Shown here piece after piece: positions 1 to 37,808 of a DNA stretch of 64,000 bases. The stretch's first letter is position 1. Each line of letters opens with the position of its first letter. The DNA comes from Mastigias papua (lineage: Eukaryota; Cnidaria; Scyphozoa; Rhizostomeae; Mastigiidae). The stretch spans positions 10,018,229-10,082,228 of the forward strand of contig OZ025282.1 of the NCBI GenBank assembly GCA_964019165.1, given 5' to 3'. The position numbers and the translations under genes were made by a program. The notes beneath the pieces were generated by a model, which was not told the origin of the DNA, did no database searches, and saw only the letters and a program-made list of their open reading frames with translations.

Positions 1-1126
1 TATGCATTTGCGTCTCGAATGAGCTCATGAGTGAATGTTTTCTTTCTCAATATGACATAAGTTATTAGAAGAGGAAAAAGTAATCAGTAGATACCGAATT
101 TTAATGGTTTGAAGTTGCTGACTCTATAAAAATGAAGTTATGTAGATATTTTTGTATTCATCTGGTGTTGGGAAATCTTTCTGTCTTACACAGCTGCTGT
201 CCTTCGTAGCTGCTGTGTTACACAGCTTCTGGCTTACGTAGCTGCTATCGTATGCAGCTGCTGTCCTACGCCTCTGAGAAGGAGTGATCGTAGAATAGCT
301 CTGAGTAGACCGAAAGGCTGTATCAGATTTTGGGCCTTTTTACTTGGGAATATCAATAGCTATAAGCTTTTTGTTCGCAAATAATTACAAGGATATATCC
401 AAGTACGATCATTTTATAGACTTGAGTGTTATTTTTGCTTTATATGAGTAATAATATCAAATTTATTACTATATGTGCGTGCCATATTTCACAAATGATT
501 GTAGGGTTAGTGATCCTTGTGACGTTGTCGGAAATCCTACGTAGTAATATTAAAATTGTTAGTGACAGAAAGATATTTGGTGAATTTTCGGGAGCAACAT
601 TAGATAGGAATGTTTCGTGTCAAGAGTTGTTCTTTGAGCATTTCTCATTCAATAAGTATCTAGGAAGAGCAGTCTTAACTTCCCCTCGTCATCTACCTAA
701 CGTTCGTGCAAAGACCCATCCATATTAGGGTTCGCATCTCATGAAGTAGTTGCAACGGAAAATCGCATGCACAAGTATTATGCAAGAGTTGTCCTGTAAC
801 TGTGGGAACTGTTTGCGTGGATCCTCACTTGTTTCCTTGGTGCTTTACATTATTACTTCACTCTTCCTACAAATTTGTAGGATTGTCTTTCCTCAGACTT
901 TATTCTTTTAGATATGTTATTAATACGTTGAAATAAATTATGCGTCAATTCAACGAGAAATTAATTTGCTTAATCTGCCAATAGGTTTCAGCTTTTATTG
1001 AAATGTATTTGTCGTAAATAAATATTTGTTTCATCACATGCTGGATAAAAATTCATTTTTAAAAATTTATTAATTGATTTATTTGTCATGTGCTCTAACT
1101 TGAGATCAATTTGATTTGTTCATTAG
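1..1126. other. intron of the ARIH1 gene (5' exon outside window)
   Basis: Preceding IBR sequence ('WCPAPDC' and 'RCKCGRQFC' in relatives) was sought here on the + strand and not seen. The stretch is therefore taken as intron. Apart from a short tandem repeat near 0.2 kb I see nothing in it. The 100-aa open frame at 426-728 matches nothing I recognise. Confidence 0.6.
185..272. repeat. short degenerate tandem repeat, period about 16-17 bp
   Basis: About five imperfect copies of a unit containing 'gtagctgctgt' and 'cacagctgctgtcc' follow one another. Each repeats the PvuII-like core 'cagctg' or 'tagctgct'. Confidence 0.6.
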
Positions 1127-26628
<25,502 letters not shown>

Positions 26629-29600
26629 GGTGTAGAATTACAGAAGCTTCAAAATCGAGTGCTAAAAAATTTTCAAATATTTCATCACATTATTATGGCA
26701 GGAGATCACGAATGTATACCCAGGTGGCAGGGAGTTTTTTCGACTAGCAAATGTGCTTAGTGAGATGCATTTGTCACGCTTTTCTGTACAATGACTGTTG
26801 TCCTTTTTTCTCAGCATTATGATGCTGTAATGCGATTGTGATATTTGCCACCTAGGAGATTTGTACTTTTGAGTTGTTTCAGTTTTGTTTAATGTCTGTG
26901 TTTTCGGCATCTACGATCTCACAAAAGACGTTTTTCATCATGCCTTGATAGACACGTTAATACTTGGAAGTTCGTCCTCTTAGCGGTCATTTGTCAAATA
27001 TCTTGAATTGATAATGCAAGCCCTTACCTTGAGGTATCTTCGGTGAACCTTAAGTATCCGCCGAATTTGAGTTGTCTTAGATTACTTGGCCGTAATGGTT
27101 TCCATATGGGCCAAATTTATTTAGCCGAATTTCGCTCTTGCTTATCGTTACCACACTTTGTACGCCCACATATTGGCATTTGCATTACATACTGTTCTAC
27201 AGATTATTCATTACTTGCATTTTGGTCCCATTCATTCATTTAAATATGACGTGATTTGTCACATGCTTTCCTTTTCCTTGCATTTTCCTTTCCAACTTAG
27301 CTGTCTCTTCTTTCAAACGATAATCCATCAGTTTGATAGTTTGGAAAAGCTGCCAATCGTCATGAATTCGAAAGTATCTCTTGATATAAGAAAACATATG
27401 TAATTTACATGAGAATCTATCTGCAGGAAACTGTACTGGCAAGAAACTTTGCAATTTGAGACAGAAAAACGTATGACTAACTTTAACACTCTAGTTCTGT
27501 CCTTACGTTCTTCCTTTGCGATCAAGTTTTGCGCATCTGCTCATTGTTTTCTTGTTTAGAATATGGATATATTTCATGCAAGCGTTTGATATCCTCAACA
27601 TTCATCAAGAAACTTCTAAGATACCACTTGGCATGAAATTTGATCAAAAATGTTCCAAAATTAAGAGGCTGTTGTTTTTGGCTTTAGAGACAGATTTCTA
27701 ATTGAAAATTTGTGTAGGTTTACAGATGTATATCAGGTAGTAGGATGAGCAAGATTACAAGGTACTTTTGCTTAGCTTAGAAACTGCAAACAGCTCGACT
27801 ATTTGCTTGGAATACGTAGGGCGTCTTACTCATTTCAGACACCCTATGTGTAGACTTTTTATGTCAGTCTTCTGTATGCGGAATTTATTGCTTCAACGAA
27901 TAGGCGTAGTTGTATGATTTCTTATTTTATCTAAAGTTGGAAATTAAATCACGGCGAATATTTGTATCATTCAAACGGGCCTGTTACTAAGCTAACGATT
28001 GGACCAGTCATCTAATGTTGTTAAATGAGTTTCAAATTCGAAATATTCTCACCAATCTATATGCTAGGGTATTTATTGCTTTACCTTGGCATTTAAATCA
28101 GATAGGGAGGTGGCAGCTAGCAGTGACATGGCCGTTGAATTCGTTAGAAGCTGCCATCATATGCATTTTGGGATTTATTGTGTAACTCATACGAGAAGAA
28201 TATTCCAGCACCCCTATCCGTGTAGTTATTGCCTTTCATATTTTTGAGCTTTCAGATTCTTCTTCGGGTTTCCTAGATTATGTGATGATTTTATAGGAGC
28301 TGATGTTTATTTGAACAGAAAATATATATTACTCAGAAGCTGAAGTTTAAATTTTATTGCTGAAACTCTCTTAGAATTGCTATTTACATTAACTTCTTTT
28401 AGCAATGGATATATCCCTTTAAATTTGTTTGTTTTCCCTTGTCAAATAGCTTTTCCAATAGTCATTGATAGATCTTATTCGTAAGAAAAGTATTACGATG
28501 CCAGTGTCTATGGAAATACTGCATGTCTTTGTATTTTACCGTTACAAGCCGTTTATCGTAAAAGCGTCATGTCTTCGTTCTTTGTATTTCTTATCATGAT
28601 CTTGGTTTCATCGGACGTTTCTCTTTAGAATACCTATTTAATCATTTTATTTGCAGATGTTATTCTTGTGCAAGTGACATTGCTCTTGTAGAGTAGTAGA
28701 ACTAACGGTTAGTTTTCATGCGAAATAGCCAAACTGCAATGTCTTCGGCTTATTTAAAATGGAAGGAGGTTCAAAAGTTTCATGCGCAAAATATTCTTCA
28801 AGCTGGCCAGAAAAAATCGCTTGACAAAATAGTACTTTCGGTTCTTCTTCCTTTTTGCTGAATCGCTGATGCCGTTGGCATCTTCTGCTTTTTGTGTTTA
28901 TCTTTCACAAAGAGCATTACAACTGCCCAATTTGCTGTTCAAGTGATCCTTATCAGTAACGTACAGAAATTGTTCTCTCGTGCTTTTGGCTGCATTTCAT
29001 TGACAGCTTTCATGACATTTCATTCTTTGAATGGTTTTGTCTTAGTGACATAAATGAAGTTTTTGTCCTTTCCTCACAAGGTACCTTCTACGTTTATAGT
29101 GTGTGTGAATTTTAATGGGTTCTGTTCTTGCAAGAACTTATCTCTTCTTGGTATGCAAGGATTTTGATACCTGAAGTAGAGAGCTACCATGTGACACTCT
29201 AGCTGCTTAGATGTATCCATAAGGTGATATGGTATACCATCACTGTGGATATGATGATATGGTATGCCATCACTATTGATAAGGTGCTGTGGTAAGCCAT
29301 CACTATTGATTTGGTGATATGGTAGGCCATCACTGTTGATAAGGTGATATGGTATGCCATCACTATTGATATGGTGATGTGTTATGTCACGGTGTACCAT
29401 CACGATTAATCAGGTGATATGATATGTCATCAGCATATAAATGCTAAATAAATTATTATCCTTAGAAAAATACTAGGACGAAAGAACTGAATATCTTCTT
29501 GCTTTGTTGGAGGATTTGATGAAGTTAGTATTTCAGCCAACTGTACAGTGTTGTTTTGTATCTGTAATGTGAGTGAGTTTCAACTCTCTGGCAATTAAAA

Positions 29601-30600
29601 TTTTTATTTATTGCTTGCTATTAGTACCTTGTTTTGATATTTTTTTCCAGAGGACATGGTAATATAATGTCCCTACGAAACCAATAAACATTTCAAACTC
29701 ACCGATTTGGCCAAAATGAATTGCCCGTTTTCCTTTCGTTTTTTACTTCAGAAGGAAATCATTATGATCCGTGTGGTCAAAGTTTATGATTTGGGACTAA
29801 CCAATTATGGTAAGGGAAAAAACCAATATCGGAACATCACGACGTACGCTCTGCCACTTATTAAAGTAAGCTGATGTCGTAAAGGATAATTTTAAAATAA
29901 ATGCGCTTTAACGAGATAAGTAAACCGAATGGCATTTCACCAAATCAAGGTCGGTTAGATTAGTATGAACGGATTACAATAAACCAAGGCAGAGGGGACA
30001 AACATATTTTGACGACGAATTTCTAAATATTTTTCTCTTTTGAACAATGTTTGTGTATTCGGCCACCTATACTAAACAGTTTAGATCAAAACACCACCCA
30101 ATTGTTATGCGTGGGTCTGTTGTTCTGTAGGCTTGTTTCCATTGAAGCAGATCCCCAAATAGTCAATTTCCATCCCAACTTAGGAAACTAACCGCACCAT
30201 ATTTGGTCATATCAATGTCTCTTAGATAAAGTTTGTAACATTCTCGACAATCACATAGCATCGTACCCTTCAGATACAGGAAATTTTATAGTTTCACCTC
30301 AGATATTCAGATTTTTTTCAAAAGACATTCTTGTTTTTTCTATGGCATTTTCTTAGCACTGTCACATATCTGGGCTTAACATTTTTCTTAACTACTGGGC
30401 TAAACAAAGCATGAAGAAATTTACTATGGTCGCCCATAAATTTTCTGGATCTTAAAGTACTACAATCCTCTCATATATTTTTCAAACTTGAAACTGATAA
30501 TATATCAGAAATACAAGCTTGGAGAGTTAAGTTTAAATAACATTAAAACCGAACATACAATAGAGTGCTGAAATTAGGCAATTGATATTTGGCAGTCTTC
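26629..30600. other. 3' UTR and intergenic DNA downstream of ARIH1
   Basis: The 3' UTR begins at 26629, but its end is unknown: AATAAA-like hexamers appear only far downstream, near 29446 and 29682. Apart from the hairpin minisatellite at 29.2 kb I see no coding homology or repeat. Confidence 0.5.
29221..29430. repeat. 30-bp minisatellite of hairpin-forming units
   Basis: Five exact-length 30-bp units occupy 29221-29370, followed by degenerate ones to about 29430. Each unit contains a near-palindrome of the type 'gtgatatggtataccatcac', with 8 bp of stem and a 2-nt bulge. On the - strand the period stays in frame and reads as ten-residue repeats (INSDGIPYHL type, open frame 29074-29403). That is probably a by-product of the 30-bp period rather than a gene. 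Confidence 0.9.
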
Positions 30601-30603
30601 AAA

Positions 30604-31350
30604 ATGAAGCTTCAGCGTACTGATTTTCGCAAGATGATTTTCTATGAGATCAAAAGTGGTCTGAATCACCAACAAAGCCGCAATCAACTTCAAGCTGCTT
30701 TTGCGACGAGGCACATCACAGACAATGGTTTATGACTGATTTGCCGAATTTCGAAGATGCTGGTGCTCTTTGGAAGACGACCATCGCTCAGGACACCTGA
30801 CAGCAGGAAAAAACAAGTATTTAAGTGGCTGCAGTTCAGAAACTGGTCAAGGAAGATGGAAGAGTGACAGTGCTACAGATTGCAGAGGGAGTAGATACCG
30901 TAATCCTCGTATTAGTCCCCTTGGGCTTGTTTATTTTTTATGCTTTTGGGTGGGGCTTGTTTGAGGGGCGCTTATAAAATTATTTGGCTATGTTTCCTAA
31001 AAACCCATTACCAAAGCTCCTACTTTCCACAATATTAGAAGAACAGTCTAAATTTAACCATGGGTCTTTATCAACGTCTTCATCATCGACATCTGGGGTG
31101 GAGCTTATATAAAGGGTAGGGGCAGTACGAGGATTTACGGTATTGCATCGGGAAGTGTGAGCTGCATACTGCGTAAGTCTCTAGTATTAAGCAAGGCTTT
31201 AGCTAGATGTGTCCCCCATATTCTGACGGAGGAGTGAAACCAAAAGAGGGTGCATAGTTGTCGCTTTATGCTTGACAAAGGTGACGGAGGTAAATCAAAT
31301 GCTATTTGGGGCTTCATACGTGGCGACGAAACATGGGTATGTTGTTTTGG
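30604..31350 (+). pseudogene. mariner-family transposase relic split by a MITE
   Basis: Part 1 (30604-30897) reads, with frameshifts, 'LQRTDFRKMIFYEIKSGLN', 'FAEFRRCWCSLEDDHRSGH' and 'VQKLVKEDGRVTVLQIAEGV', the N-terminal helix-turn-helix region of mariner transposases ('WF.EFR.G..SLEDD.RSGRP'). Part 2 (31141 to about 31350) continues 'IASGSVSCILRKSLVLSKA', an in-frame TGA near 31234, then 'GFIRGDETWV' (GDETW at 31322-31336), where the Asp is the first catalytic residue of the DDE/D triad. The rest of the catalytic domain is missing. Removing the insert and one TA joins the two parts in frame at 'EGVD-IASGSV'. Confidence 0.85.
30898..31140 (+). mobile_element. MITE family P, copy C, inserted in the mariner relic
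   Basis: It is 243 bp. The left end 'ccgtaatcctcgta' and right end 'tacgaggatttacgg' are inverted repeats, with a duplicated TA on each side (30896-30897 and 31141-31142). The interior matches copies A and B ('actttccacaatattag', 'gtctttatcaacg', 'catctggggtggagctta'). Confidence 0.9.
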
Positions 31351-31468
31351 CCCCTAAATTAAGCAGCAGGCTGGGTAGTGGATCCCTGTCGGACAGAGAC
31401 CCCCTCGGAAATTCCTTAGCGGTCGCACCGTTACCAAGCGAATCAGCGCCGGCTAGCAAGTTCTAGAA

Positions 31469-31825
31469 GTGGTTTCACCGCGTGCGAAATTTTATTCACA
31501 ATGCTGGAGAATACTTCGAAAAGATATAAACCAAACACTGAATGAGCACAGATTTAGGCACAACTTCCATTGTAGTAGTCCAATTTGTATGTGCGGGAGA
31601 GGCATTGAGGATAATAAGCACTTTCTACAGCACTGCCAACAGTGGAGATAAGTAGAGATCTCTTTCACCAGCTTACTATCTCTGGTATAGATATAAATGA
31701 ACTGGATTCAAACCGTACTGTGTAGTTTGCACCTGTTTGGATGCCATAACTTGAACGTAATTCAAAATAGAATTATAATTGAAGAAACAATTTCTTTCAT
31801 TGAGGCGACGAAACGTTTTGACTGA
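31469..31825 (+). pseudogene. non-LTR retrotransposon RT C-terminal fragment (CR1/L2-like)
   Basis: With frameshifts the + strand reads 'NEHRFRHNF', 'PICMCGRGIEDNKHFLQHC', then 'RDLFHQLTISGIDINELDS', then 'LHLFGCHNLNV', 'IIIEETISFIEATKRFD' and a stop at 31823-31825. This is the usual tail of animal CR1/L2/Jockey-type elements ('LR.HKF.HNF...C.C....ET..HF.L.C...' then 'lL.G.......N..I...t..FI..tkRF'). It is truncated and frameshifted, hence inactive. 31351-31468 between it and the mariner relic is unassigned. Confidence 0.8.
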
Positions 31826-33912
31826 TTGAATAAGAAAGTAAAAAGTAAAGACCCCCGTCCTGTTCGAACAGTTCGTTTTTTTCAGGTTAGCTTGGTGCCA
31901 AATAAAGCATCCAACCCAGAGATGCTTTGAGCCAGAATGATTTCAGAATAGATCTTGTGTTGCATTGTTTGGCACCAAGCTACCTTGAACTTTCAATTGT
32001 AAAAGAACTGCAAGTGCCATACAGAGTGGGGACTAGATGACTTTGTATCCTTTCCTGCCTTAGATAACACAGTAGACTGTATGTTTTGTGCATGTGTGTT
32101 TTTAGTGGTGATAGAAAAAACAAACCAAAAGCATTTTGGACATCTTTTCTCTCTTTTTTCATAAGCGGAAAATTTTTGCACGCCCTTTGTAAAGTAATGT
32201 ACAACTCCCTAAGTCTGAAGTTCTGAATTATTGATTTCTACTACTGCATCCACCTCTTTTCCTAACAATATTTCGATCCTCTTTTCTATTTCATAATTGT
32301 ATAAATATTTATGTGGGTAATACTGTCAAACACAGAGACGATGATACTTGCTATGCAGGACGAGGAACAAAGAAGCAATATGTCAACAACAATATGTTAA
32401 AGTTCATGAGCATGTGATTGGTTAATTAGCAGTTGAATAAAACAAAAGAGGAGCGAGAACTAGAGAACTGGAATAAAGGAGGTTGTGTGTCGTACTTTCG
32501 AGAAACAGAGAATATTCCTGACGCTAATTATGATATAAAGAGACAAATTAAGTTGTGGAGATGAGGTACATATCGGCTGAATGTTGCTCAACGAAACCAT
32601 TCGAATATAGTAAACCAACAAGCCTCTGTAAATCAAAATGTATTCCGCACGAGCTAGCTCCTGCAGGTAAGGAACACTGTTTATTTGCCATGGTCAAAAC
32701 GTAACTAGAAAGTCTTAATTATTTGGCTGCTTTCAATTTGTGATGGTTGATAGTAGAAGATTATTTAATAGCATACACTCTTTACTAACAGCACCGAATT
32801 AATTACCTGCAAACGTTACTTCAAGAACAAATCACTTTGCTTATTTGTCGGGCCTAAATTAGCAGCAAAGTATATTCGATTTTAACTAACTATGCTAATA
32901 ACATTTGAATGTAATTTACTGTGGCAAGCAATAACTAATCATTCGACATGCAAGTAAACTTTCTCTGCAACTTTGTCACGAATACAGATAAAACTTCCCG
33001 CCAAAATCACATGAATTTCGTACATCGTAGCGACAAAACTAACCCACGTGACCAACAAGAAACATCAATCATGAAAGTCATTGTCAATGGCTTAAAATTT
33101 GCAAATAACTACTGCCACCAGTTTGTTCATCTAGGTGTTGTGCCAAAAGCTTTGACGTGAAAAGGAGGAGACATTCCTCCGCTCTACAGGCCTACAATCT
33201 GACCAAAACTTCCTCCTCTGCATTCTGTAAAATAAGCCTCACATAGTTGGGCCTAAGGGTATCTAGCATAGAAACACCTCCCTTACTCACCAGGCCACTA
33301 AGCTAAAAGAAGAGTGTATAATTTATTTATAAGGACTAACCACCACCTTCAATCATGGGACAAACAGAGATCCCTTTAAGTTGATAAACGTTGTAGGTAT
33401 TGAAGGTATTGAAATTTTATCTTCAAATTGCGACCATTTGGACTGCTACTTCGTTTGAGACTAAATACTTGCTGCACAACTAGACAGATCAAGGTCAAAA
33501 ATACTTACATTAGACGAACATGCTCTACTGTATGGGTGGCTCAACAGTGGTTTGCAATCTATAGCCCACTTTCATGTCTATAGTTGAACAAACCACAAGT
33601 GTCCAGTTAATCATGATTTGCCCAAACTGTCACTGGTTTATTGACTTTCCTACGACTACATCCCTAAAAAATTCGAGATATTTGTCTCAAAGATTGGCTA
33701 AACAAGCCAGTAGATCTTGCAAATATCAGCTATTAAGTTGCTACAATGTACTGATTATGAGATATATATAAGACTACCTAAGCTTTCACTCTCTGAGTAG
33801 AACAAATGCATCTCACATGCTATGATGAAACGGACAAGTAAATTACGTCATAAACCGGTTTCACTCAATTTCGCAAGCCAACCTAGTCGTTACACTTTTT
33901 GTAAGAAAGAGG
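31826..33912. other. intergenic stretch, nothing recognised
   Basis: AT-rich with only short open frames, none of which match a family I know. Confidence 0.5.
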
Positions 33913-34246
33913 TTTATAGGAAAACAGTACTCGACTGCTCACAAAATTAAGAAAGCTCCCTACTGGATTTCTGAGACCTATGAAAATTGATAAGTTGATA
34001 TACACTTGAAGCTCCAATTTTCACGCAAGTACACCATGTCTTTTGCTTAATTTGCATAGGTTTAATGATAAAACCTATGTAATTCAGTGATACTTTTGCG
34101 TACTACCTTGACTATCTGCGTAGCACCGTAGTCGTACACAAGCTCGAAGCATTCTCGTTAAGAAAATTTTGAGAAAGTTTCAGTACTGAAATCAGGAAAA
34201 AGTTAAAGGAAGTTTCAGTACTGGGTGGAAAATCCTTTTCATAAAG
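33913..34246 (+). mobile_element. MITE-like family G, copy 2
   Basis: It starts 'tttataggaaaacagtactc' and ends 'aatccttttcataaag'. It aligns along its length with copy 1: 'tactggatttctgagaccta', 'gataagttgatata', 'ttttcacgcaa', 'aacctatgtaatt', 'gagaaagtttcagtactgaa'. Non-coding. Confidence 0.75.
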
Positions 34247-34410
34247 AGGCGCGTGCTGCAGCTAAAAAGGAGGTGGGAGTGCTCAGTAATAGCGTAAACA
34301 TAGTAAATGTTTCCAAGTAACTCTTATCAGCTAGTAAAAATACGCGGTAACAATTCAGAAGAAGAAATAACATACGCGTTCTTTGTTATAACGAAGTGAT
34401 TACAAAGTGA

Positions 34411-34960
34411 TTTATAAGAAAATAGTGCTCGACTGCTCAAAAAATTACAAAGTTCATTACTGACTTTTTATAGGGATATAGTCTATATCATACATAGAAT
34501 ATCAAGACTCAAAATTCCTCAAATGTAAGAATGACTTAAGAATAAGGCAAGGCTCAAATTTCATGAAGGTTTAGACCTTTTGCTGATTTGAGTTTCTTTA
34601 GAAAGCAAAGCCAGCTTGGAAAATAGAATTATCTGGTAGTTACTTTGCTATGATGAGACTCAGCGACTCTTCGGAGAGTGTCCGTTAAACACTCTTTATT
34701 ATAAGAATATAGTCTATAGGAATATCAATGCACAGAATCGCTTATTCTTAGGCTAATAATTTAGCAATATTCTTAGGCTCAAAATGAAAAAGAATATTGA
34801 GGCTCAACGAAAAATTGGGTATTCTTATAAAAAGACTCGTGTATTGGATTTCAGAGACATATGGAAGTTGATGTGCGAACTTGGCTCTTATTGCTAAGAA
34901 ATTCTTAAGAAAGTTTCAGTATTTTGCGAAAAGCAACTTTCTAATGAAAAGGAAGTGTAA
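34411..34960 (+). mobile_element. MITE-like family G, copy 3, split by a family-T element
   Basis: The left arm 34411-34463 ('tttataagaaaatagtgctc', 'gactgctcaaaaaa', 'agttcattactg') and right arm 34835-34960 ('gtattggatttcagagacat', 'ggaagttgatgtg', 'aagaaagtttcagtattttg', 'aactttctaatgaaaag') are the two parts of a family-G copy. The interruption is exactly one family-T element. Confidence 0.75.
34464..34834 (+). mobile_element. MITE family T (TTTTTATAAGAATA ends), nested in family-G copy 3
   Basis: About 371 bp, starting 'tttttatagggatatagtct' and ending 'gggtattcttataaaaa', an imperfect terminal inverted repeat. Interior blocks 'gaataaggcaaggctcaa', 'actcttcggagagtgtc', 'ttcttaggctcaaaat' and 'ttgaggctcaacgaaaaatt' recur in the copies at 37510, 51454 and 56298. 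A 'gac' stands on both sides and may be a 3-bp target duplication. Confidence 0.75.
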
Positions 34961-37509
34961 TTTAGCACTATCTTATTCTTCTTTTTCAACACCAAAGTGT
35001 GTAACTTCTCTCCCTTAAAATTATGCCATTTTCATTTCCTTTTTATCAAAAAGAGCTTCTCTAAAGATGTTTTGATAAATGTTGAAAACATGCCTCAGAA
35101 CTTTCAGTACTAGATTCCTAAAATAATCAAGAAGTTTCAGCATATGGATTCGTCATTTTTTTGTGAGGTGAAAGAGATCCGTATGTGACGAAGAGGTGCA
35201 ACTGCTTAGGAACAAATTAGCCGTTGAAGTGGACTGGGGGCTTTGCTAAAATGACTACTGGTTTGCTACAAATTTTGTTGCCTTATGTGTATCTTCGCTC
35301 TTTATCTATTTAATTTCCAACACCGTAGGACTAAATACTAGTTCGTTTTACACAATTTAATTCGATCCCGTAAACTTTACAGGTGTGAACAAAAGCTAAA
35401 CTAGGAAAAGATGCAATAAGTATGTCCCTTTTTCATGGCCAAGTTAAAGTGAAAGCATTTTTAACTTTCTGTCTCCAATAGTGCTCTCTCCTACCCCCCC
35501 CCCAATATTCTAACTCATTTAGTTTAGGTGCTTAAGCACGTATGGAGCACGATTTGATTTTGAAAATATCCAACCTGCCCTAGGCCATGTCTACATCAGC
35601 CAAGTTGGTGGAATGGGTCTGAAGCGAGCAAAGCATAGATTTAATTCTTTTCATTACAAATCTCAGGGCAGCTCAAATAAGGCGCCATTGCAGCTCTTGG
35701 TTTGTTCATCAAAAAGCCTCTTACACTCACCAAGTCTCCTGATTCCTCTCAGGTTACTATATATCTTTAGCAGCCAGGTAAAGAACAGGTTGATCTTAAA
35801 AGTCATGGCAGATATTTTCAGTTGAAGTTGACTGTGACCCTGCTTATTTCAGAGACATTGCAAAGTGTTGAAACCTCGTAGCTTTCGATACGACTTTTCC
35901 CTCTATGTTTAGGTTGCTTCTGCTATATATTTTCTGTCATAATTTTTAACTTGGAATGAAGTTCATTTTAGGTACTAGATCAATGGCAAGTGTTGTGTCT
36001 TCTGTTACAAAAACAATAGGATATAGCTATTAATCATATGCCAATGTTATATAAAACAACATTGGTAACTTATCAATGCTATTGTTTGCAGCATATCATA
36101 CAAAAATATTCATGTTTTTTACAAGGAAATGCTTTATTATCAACCTACATGTAGAAGGTTAACAAATTTAGCTTGTACTAGCAAAGGCGAAATTCCTAAA
36201 GGGCTTTTCAATTTGAAATATTTTAATCACTGCAATCTTCCATTCATTCATTCTTTGCAGTTTAAATATTGCATGAATTAAGTGCAATTCATGTAAAAGT
36301 GCTTCATAGAAAGGTTTACTTCGAAACTTTCATCATCAATAGTATGCAGTCTTAACACAGATTATGTCTACTAATAGTACAGATTAAATTAAGGAGCTAC
36401 TCGGCAACTTCCAAAGCAACATAGTAATTCACTGCGAATAACGTTTAACACTAAGTATATAATTGTTAAAAATACAGTTTCTTAAGCTCCTCTGAGTATG
36501 AAATTTATTAATTTTGAAAGAACTTCAAATGTCTCATTCTTAAGCCTGAAGAAATATGTAAACAAGTGGAGAATCTAAAGATGAAATGCAATTATTACCC
36601 TATCGGTATTTATCTTCTCATGATGTTAACCAATTTCCATACACTCTACAAATCTCGACGCTAGTGGCTCGGGGTTAGCATTGGTTATCAATACAAGACA
36701 ACTCATGAGACACGTCGAATTCCGCAAAACAGTTGCGAATTGTGCTTAAACCAACACTATCTGATAAATTTTATTATATAGTCCTGTTGAAGAAAATTCG
36801 CTAACCTCATTGTTGATATTTATCTTTACCTGAGGGTAAAACTTGATTGAATAGAAAGAACAAAATCCCTACCAATGTCTACTGTACTATGTTTTGTTGA
36901 CAAAGCAAAATCTCGAATGGAATAGAGTTAGAGGTGATTCCAGAGAGAGTACCAAAGGAAACACCTCGGGAATGAAAACAAAGGGCGGCTCCTCGGGCAC
37001 GAAGCCTGCACTGAGAGGTGGCTAAGCATCCCCTATCATAATAAGCACTTGGGGAGCACTTACGTATCAAAATATAGCCCCCAATACATTCGCTTTCTAC
37101 TTGTTCTCTGGAATGAACTTTTTAGTTTGTCAAGCATGTTTGTTTGGTAATGGTTTGAAAACCCTTTAGGATGGACAAAGAAGGGCAACATCTTTCTCCA
37201 TGGTTTCGTGCCTTGCGTCTCATAGAAAACAGTCAATATAGACAAGAAAGAATCCACGGAGAATTCACCGAAGACCAGTCCAAGAATTTACAAATATTTT
37301 TGACAACTCAGTTGCTGTAGGGGTGAGAATAGTATGGGGGAGGGGCTCTGTGAAAAAGCAGCACTAAAGAACTTGTATTTGGTTGATGAGGCTAACATAA
37401 AATATGAGGGAATGTAGGAAAGCTTTTTTGCCTAACTCTCATGTCATATTAGAACAAAATGATTTTGAAACATCAAAGGATGTGCCATGTACTCAAATCA
37501 ATACGAACT
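34961..37509. other. intergenic stretch, little recognised
   Basis: About 35040-35160 contains family-G-like phrases ('cagaactttcagtactagat', 'caagaagtttcagcat'), probably another decayed copy. The rest shows nothing I can name, including the 63- and 65-codon open frames near 37 kb. Confidence 0.4.
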
Positions 37510-37808
37510 TATTTATAAGAATACCTAATTTTTACTATGTCATATTTTTAAAATTTAATTTGAATTGAACCTAGGATTATTCTTGAATTATTCAAATGAA
37601 AGCAATCATAAATGTTTCTTGATATGCTACTATAAAAAGAACATATGGGATCCGAATGATACTCTGGTATTTGCAGTAAAAACCATCTCGAAATAAAAAA
37701 TACTATTATCGCTTGATGATACTTAAACCCTCTATTGCTCTTAAGTTATTCTTATATTTCAGCGATTTTGACTTTTAATATTCTTATAGACTATATTCTC
37801 TTAGAAAG
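37510..37808 (-). mobile_element. MITE family T, reversed and decayed copy
   Basis: It begins 'atttataagaatacctaatt' and ends 'aatattcttatagactatat' followed by 'tctcttagaaa', the reverse complement of the family-T ends. The interior has diverged more than in the other copies. Confidence 0.65.

Noticed and set aside
29074..29403. A gene for a ten-residue repeat protein on the - strand
   Set aside because: The reading frame survives only because the minisatellite period is 30 bp. No start, promoter or flanking exon supports it.
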